NCBI GenBank assembly: GCA_951213105.1
Contig: OX578155.1
Coordinates: 33,017,984-33,081,983 of the forward strand
Length of the DNA: 64,000 nucleotides
DNA from: Amaurobius ferox
Taxonomy: Eukaryota; Arthropoda; Arachnida; Araneae; Amaurobiidae
Direction: 5' to 3'
The notes under the pieces are model-generated. The model made no database searches. It was not told the origin of the DNA and was given only the letters and a program-made list of their open reading frames with translations. Positions 59,143 to 64,000 of the stretch are shown piece after piece. A program made the translations under genes and the position numbers. How positions within the stretch are numbered: position 1 is the stretch's first letter; each line of letters starts with the position of its first letter.

Positions 59143-59741
59143 CAGGGTGCCCAGTGGCTATTTCCTCAACCGCTAGTCACAGAGATACACTTCCAATTGT
59201 AAAAAGGTTTTAAATTTTAAAATTTATTATCTTAGAAACAATTTAAATCAATAAATGCATTTCTGAAAAATGCGAAATGTAAATTTTTATACAGTCCCCG
59301 GGTCCTAAAAATTATACTTAGAAAAATCATCTTCATGCAATTTTAAGCAAAATAAAAAAAAATCATCCTTTTACGACCAAAATTGACAGAGTTATAGCTG
59401 TTGATTGGTTGCCTGAAACGGAACATTTTTATACGTGGAAAAGCGACTTAAGTCATAAAGTTTAATGATTCATAACTCGGTGAATTTTGGACGTAAAAGG
59501 AAGATTTTTTTTATTTTGCATGAAATTGTATGAGGATGATTTTCCTAAATATAATTGGTCGGACCGGGGGACCGTATAAAGATTAATATTTCGTATTTCT
59601 TTCAGAAATGTATTTATTGATTTAAACTGTTTCTAAGATAATAGATTTTAAAATTTAAAACATTTTTGCAATTGGAAATATACCTCTGTGACTAATGGTT
59701 GAGGAAATAGCCATTAGGCACCGATAGCACTGGACACCCTG
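59143..59741. mobile_element. Palindromic MITE with Tc1/mariner-like ends
   Basis: Begins CAGGGTGCCCAGTGGCTATT and ends with AGCACTGGACACCCTG, flanked by TA on both sides. The two halves are inverted counterparts almost to the middle, for example GAAATGTATTTATTGATTTA versus TAAATCAATAAATGCATTTC and ACGTAAAAGGAAGA versus TCATCCTTTTACGACC. The 599-bp unit has no ORF. TA duplication and CAGGGTG ends indicate mobilisation by a Tc1/mariner transposase. Confidence 0.88.
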
Positions 59742-59852
<111 letters not shown>

Positions 59853-59879
59853 GTTTAAATGTACAATTTGCTATTTAGA

Positions 59880-60763
59880 ACCAAGGTGATCTGGCAGCAA
59901 GTATAAATAAGAATTTTTAAAGTTTATACCCCAAAATACAAGTAAAATAATCTTTGAAAATAGAAACTGGTAAAGGACATATATAAAGTACACCATTGGA
60001 AAAATAATGACCTGCTTTTGTGTTTAGCTACCACCTGGTGGTCATTATCAGGCTGTAGTGCAAACAATTTTGGGGAAAAAAAGAAGCACTTTAAATAATG
60101 ATAGATACAAAGAAAGAATGACAGTAGCCGACGTCTTCACAAAAGGGCATGATGGGCGGAAATTTAATAACGTGGGTAATGTAATTTGCAGAGTTTCACA
60201 CGATCTCTTATAATGGCATATTTATCTACCATAAATTAATCTTTAGTATATATTATAAAATGTAAAATTTCACTTCATTGCAGTAAATTATATTCAACAA
60301 TGAAAATCTAGCTGTGTGAGCTGCCATAAATGGCCGCTTGCAACATATTTTCACTTATACGGCCCCTGATCTGGTAGCAAGTATAGATTAGAATTTTTAA
60401 GGTTTCATACCCCAAAATGCAAATAAAATGCTCTTTGAAAATAGAAACTGATAAAGGACATATATATAAAGTACAATGAGTGCACTATTGGAAAAATCAC
60501 CACTTGCTTGTGTTTAACTTCGGTCTAGTGGTCATTTTCAGACTGTAGGGGACAATATTCGGGAACAAAAAATCACTTTAAATAATGGTGGATACGAAGA
60601 GAGAATGATGGAAGTGGACATTTTCATAGACAGGTACGGTGGGCGGAAATTTAATAACAGGCTATGCTCAGTTGCCAAGTTTTCATGTGAACTCGTATAA
60701 TGGTATATTTATCTACCATAAATAAGTTTATAGAATATTTAAAAAAAAGTAAATTTTCACTTC
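59880..60763 (+). repeat. Two tandem units of a ~490-bp dispersed repeat
   Basis: Unit 1 at about 59887-60364 and unit 2 from about 60368 share TGATCTGGYAGCAAGTATA, GAAAATAGAAACTGRTAAAG, GTGGTCATT, GGGCGGAAATTTAATAAC and ATTTATCTACCATAAAT in order. Unit 2 is cut by the Jockey insertion at 60773. A third copy lies at 38880-39540. Non-coding. Confidence 0.8.
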
Positions 60764-60772
60764 ACTTCATCG

Positions 60773-61720
60773 ATCAAAAAGCATGTGATAAAGTGTGGCA
60801 CTGTAGATTAGCATACAAATTGATCATTCTAAAAGTCCCTGACGCTCTTATCAAACTTTTAATCTCATACCTAAATAACAGACACTTCCAAGTTAGAGTA
60901 AAAGGTAACACCCAAGCTGATTAAAAGTAGTGTACCGCAAGGATCCACCCTGGGCCCGACACTCTTTAACGTATATCTAAATGACATCCCCAGGACCCTA
61001 GGCACGGAGCTGGCACTCTATGCAGACGACAGTGCGATACTTGCAAAACTCCCTTACGTCTCAGTAATGCACAGACAGCTACAACAACACTTAGGCATAC
61101 TCCAAACATGGCTGGAAAAATGGCGAATAAAATTAAACCCCAATAAATGTCATTGGATTTATTTCTCTAGAAAGCGTAAACCTCCGCCGCCTCTGTACAT
61201 AAACAACGATGCCCTAAAAGCGGAAAAATCTACTAAATACCTAGGTGTAACGAAGGATTCCCACCTAACCTGGAAACAGCACGTAACGAACTTAATCAAA
61301 AAAGCGTATATGGCCAAAGGAGCCTAATACCCAATGATAGGAAACGGAAATCTAAGTTGTCAAAATAAACTCCTAATTTATAAATCGGTAATCCGCCCAG
61401 GAATGATGTATGCAGCACCCGTATGGGGATATGCCTGTAAAACTACCATAGACTTACTAGAGACAAAACAAAACAAAACCCTAAGGATTATAAGGAAAGT
61501 CCCTAGATACTTAAGAAACTCGGTAATTAGGAAAGACTTCAAAATAAAAACTGTTAGAGACCAAATTAAAAAGCTAGCGCTTGCTTAAATTCTACAAAAA
61601 TCTGCCATCTGTTCCAAATGAACTACTATTCAATCTGCATGACTATGATCATCACAAGGCAAAATCACGTAAATGACCCCGCGCGGTACTTAATATTGAA
61701 AATAGGAATTAGGTAAGTCC
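60773..61720 (+). pseudogene. Jockey reverse transcriptase remnant
   Basis: Carries KACDKVWHCRLAYKLIILKV, the PQGSTLGPTLFN and YADD regions in a shifted frame, LQTWLEKWRIKLNPNKCHWI and then KSVIRPGMMYAAPVWGYACK. Lesions include a frameshift near 60905, TAA at 61325-61327 in place of a leucine codon, and a 4-base insertion near 61580. At 61155 it keeps a tyrosine codon where the full-length copy has its TAG. Confidence 0.88.
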
Positions 61721-62029
61721 CACCTTAAATAGTTGAAATTAAATAAAAACTGCGATCAATGTTTTCCTAAAAAATGTTCTTAAACTGCCAAATTGCTAGG
61801 AAATCCTTAGATCTGCATCAACTCCCCAAAATTACTCAAACTCTAAATGTGCAACAAACTGCCACACTAGGAGCTAGGTCAAATAAGAAAAACAGTAAAT
61901 CAAAAACCTCGAACCTCCATCAATGGGCAAATGAAATAATGTCACAGTATGAAGATAAGAACCACACCTAGAGATTGGAGATTAAAGGCGCTTCGCGCCT
62001 GGTGCTCTTTTCTGGACGAAACCCTTTGT
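60773..62029 (+). mobile_element. 5'-truncated Jockey copy related to 12260-17604
   Basis: Starts inside reverse transcriptase and runs collinear with the full-length element to the 3' hairpin GGCGCTTCGCGCC (61987-61999). ACTTCATCG at 60764-60772 and 62030-62038 is a likely 9-bp target duplication. Divergence and lesions are greater than in the full-length copy. Confidence 0.85.
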
Positions 62030-62044
62030 ACTTCATCGTTCAGT

Positions 62045-63960
62045 ACAGAAATGGAAAGAATTTATCGAATCCCTTTACCCTCTTGACAGATCAATTTGGA
62101 AGAAAATCAAGAGAGTGAGAAGAATAACCTTGAGTGAGAAGACCATTCGCACAATTCCCGCCCTTGCGCGTGAGTTGTGGGATGGGCTTCTCTGATCTTG
62201 AAAAAGCCAACGCCATTGCTGAATGTTATCAAAAGCAGTTTGAGCCTAACAGTCCTGATGATGCCTTTTACCTGCAAATCAACCTGTCTGTGGAGAACTT
62301 CTTGTCCACCCCCCCCTGACACGGACTCCCTCACCTCCCTCATGGAAATCCTGGAGCACTTTCACAAATTAAAAAATAAAAAATCCCCCGGCATCGACAA
62401 AATTTCCAACAGAGCCCTCAAATTCCCCCCTCTTAACATCAACTTCTATATTGCTTTTGTGATTACTGCAATCTTAACCATCCGCAATTTCCCTGTTTGC
62501 TGGAAAACAGCGATCATTATTCCAATTTTTAAAAGAGGCAATGACCCCTCTGAACGTATTTCATACCACTCCATATCCTTTCTCTCCTCCCTCAGTAAAC
62601 TTTCAGAGCGTATTATTGAAACTAGGCTGCTCAAATTCATTGACAACAATAGTATTCTCATCCCTGAACAGTTTGGCTTTCGAACCGCTCACTCCACTAC
62701 CCACCAGCTCCTTCGTCTAGTCGAGTTTGATGCCGGATAATAAATTTGTTGGTGCACTTATACTGGACATTGAGAAGGCATTTGACAAAACGTGGATTAC
62801 TGGAATCATATACAAACTTATTCAAATGGATATCCCCCCACCCTCATACTAATTATAAATTCCTACCTTAACAACAGATCGTTTCATGTACGTATTCTAA
62901 ATTCCCTTTCTACTCAAAAACCGATCAAAGCCGGTTCCAAAGGTTCCATCCTTGCCCCCTCCTGTTTAACTGTTATGTAAATGATATTCCCAGTTCCCCC
63001 CATACCTCCCTCTGTTTATATGCAGACGACACTTTTATCATTTCTGCTAACCATAACATTAACTTCCTTCATAATCACCTCCAGAAACATATTCAAACTC
63101 TAGAAAAATATTACAAACTGTGGAAAATTAAAATCAATGAACCAAAATCCCAAGCGATCTGCTTCTCGGGCAAACGCTTGCCCCCACCCCTCCTATCATG
63201 ATTAATAATCAGCCTGTTTGTGTTTCCTGCGCACTGCCAAATATCTCGGAGTCCATTTGGATAGCCGAGTTACTTGGCGTGAGTATTTCAATTACATCCT
63301 TAAAAAATCCCGTAAGCTCATTGGTTCCCTCAACCATCTTCTCTTCTCAAATCACCTTAACCTTTTCCTTACGGCGGTACAACAGTTGTACCACTGAAAT
63401 TCTCTTGAAACTCCCAATCTTCTTCTGGAAACTTGAAGAATGCCTGCCGCCCTTCCTTCAAGTTTCTCCTCATTGAAGGGGGAACGAGTTACGAACAAAA
63501 GACAAGGTCATTGAAGGTGTTTATTTAGAGGGGTGGAATTTTCAGTTATTTTGCCGTTATGGAGTTGAAAAAATGGATTCTTGGAGCCGTAATGTAAAGG
63601 TTAATATAGATAATAAAATTCTGCTTTACAAATCCATTGTACAACCCATTCTTCTTTGTGCATGTCCCATTTGGGGATTTGCATGTAGAACCAGTGTTGA
63701 AAAAATCCAGGTAGAACAAAACCGCATCCTTAGGATAATACGGAAAGCTCCGCGTTATCTACGTAACGATGTAATCCGTAAGGATTATAAAATCAAAACA
63801 ATTAAATTCACGATCAAGAAACATGCCAAAAAATTCTTCCAAAACATTTCATCTGTACGTAACGAAGAACTGTTCAATATTTCAGATTACGATTTCCGCG
63901 GCAGCAGAGAAAGCGACCGCGAGCAGTATTCTATGACCCACCGTATTCTATGACCCACCA
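62045..63960 (+). pseudogene. Second, more divergent Jockey-family ORF2 remnant
   Basis: Blocks in several frames: KANAIAECYQKQFEPNSPDD, then KLKNKKSPGIDKISNRALKF, LSSLSKLSERIIETRLLKF, EQFGFRTAHSTTHQLLRLVE and LILDIEKAFDKTW. A YADD region near 63020 and LLYKSIVQPILLCACPIWGF plus NRILRIIRKAPRYLRNDVIR near 63620-63790 follow. The order is that of Jockey RT, but residues differ widely from the element at 12260-17604. The endonuclease part is missing, and stops and frameshifts are many. It runs close to the window end. Confidence 0.87.
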
Positions 63961-63976
63961 TATTCTATGACCCACC
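63927..63976 (+). repeat. Three-unit 17-bp tandem repeat at the Jockey remnant end
   Basis: TATTCTATGACCCACC occurs at 63927, 63944 and 63961 with a single variable spacer base. It falls where the 3' end of the second Jockey family would be expected, and simple tandem tails are known for some LINEs. Confidence 0.85.
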
Positions 63977-64000
63977 ACTTTATAAATTACTTTCCTTCCA

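Overview
This window is eukaryotic, AT-rich intergenic DNA built almost entirely of nested and dispersed transposable elements. I find no convincing host gene, no tRNA gene and no functional rRNA gene. The mixture (Jockey-type and R1/I-type LINEs, Penelope-like elements with GIY-YIG endonucleases, Tc1/mariner DNA transposons, a 5S-derived SINE and a 141-bp satellite) fits an arthropod. A chelicerate such as a spider is my best guess; this is an inference from element types, not from a marker gene.

Layout. 1-7579 holds two tandem copies of a ~2.7-2.9 kb non-coding repeat; the first is split by a ~1.9 kb gag-only non-LTR insertion (1791-3706) with a 15-bp target-site duplication (TSD) and an empty homologous site in the second copy. 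7825-11474 is a large palindrome whose arms are arrays of a ~141-bp tandem repeat. 12260-17604 is an essentially full-length Jockey LINE on the minus strand with a 14-bp TSD and one nonsense codon in each ORF, sitting in a third, inverted copy of the first repeat (to about 19935). 21813-22197 is a SINE with a 5S rRNA head and a tail shared with the next LINE. 23811-31250 is a nearly intact R1/I-like LINE with an RNase H domain. 31251-40730 carries repeat fragments, a possible non-autonomous DNA transposon, Penelope and Tc1 fragments and TA microsatellites. 40734-42507 is a decayed mariner-like element.

42790-58250 is a matryoshka: a ~4.5 kb Penelope-like element with its GIY-YIG domain upstream of the reverse transcriptase (the permuted Naiad arrangement), flanked by direct terminal repeats. 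It was hit first or second by a 5'-truncated copy of the R1/I-like LINE (44309-48028, 14-bp TSD) and by a head-to-head pair of ordinary C-terminal-endonuclease Penelope elements (48564-55749, 13-bp TSD). The latter carry hammerhead ribozyme motifs. 59143-59741 is a palindromic MITE in a TA tract; 60773-62029 is a truncated relative of the Jockey element, followed by a decayed second Jockey family to the window end.

How the parts work together. The autonomous LINE at 23.8-31.3 kb probably supplies the machinery that moved the SINE, since they share the 3' tail and CAA-type end. The Penelope elements probably process their RNA with hammerhead ribozymes in their terminal repeats. All homology statements are by-eye readings of the sequence and of motifs, with no database search.
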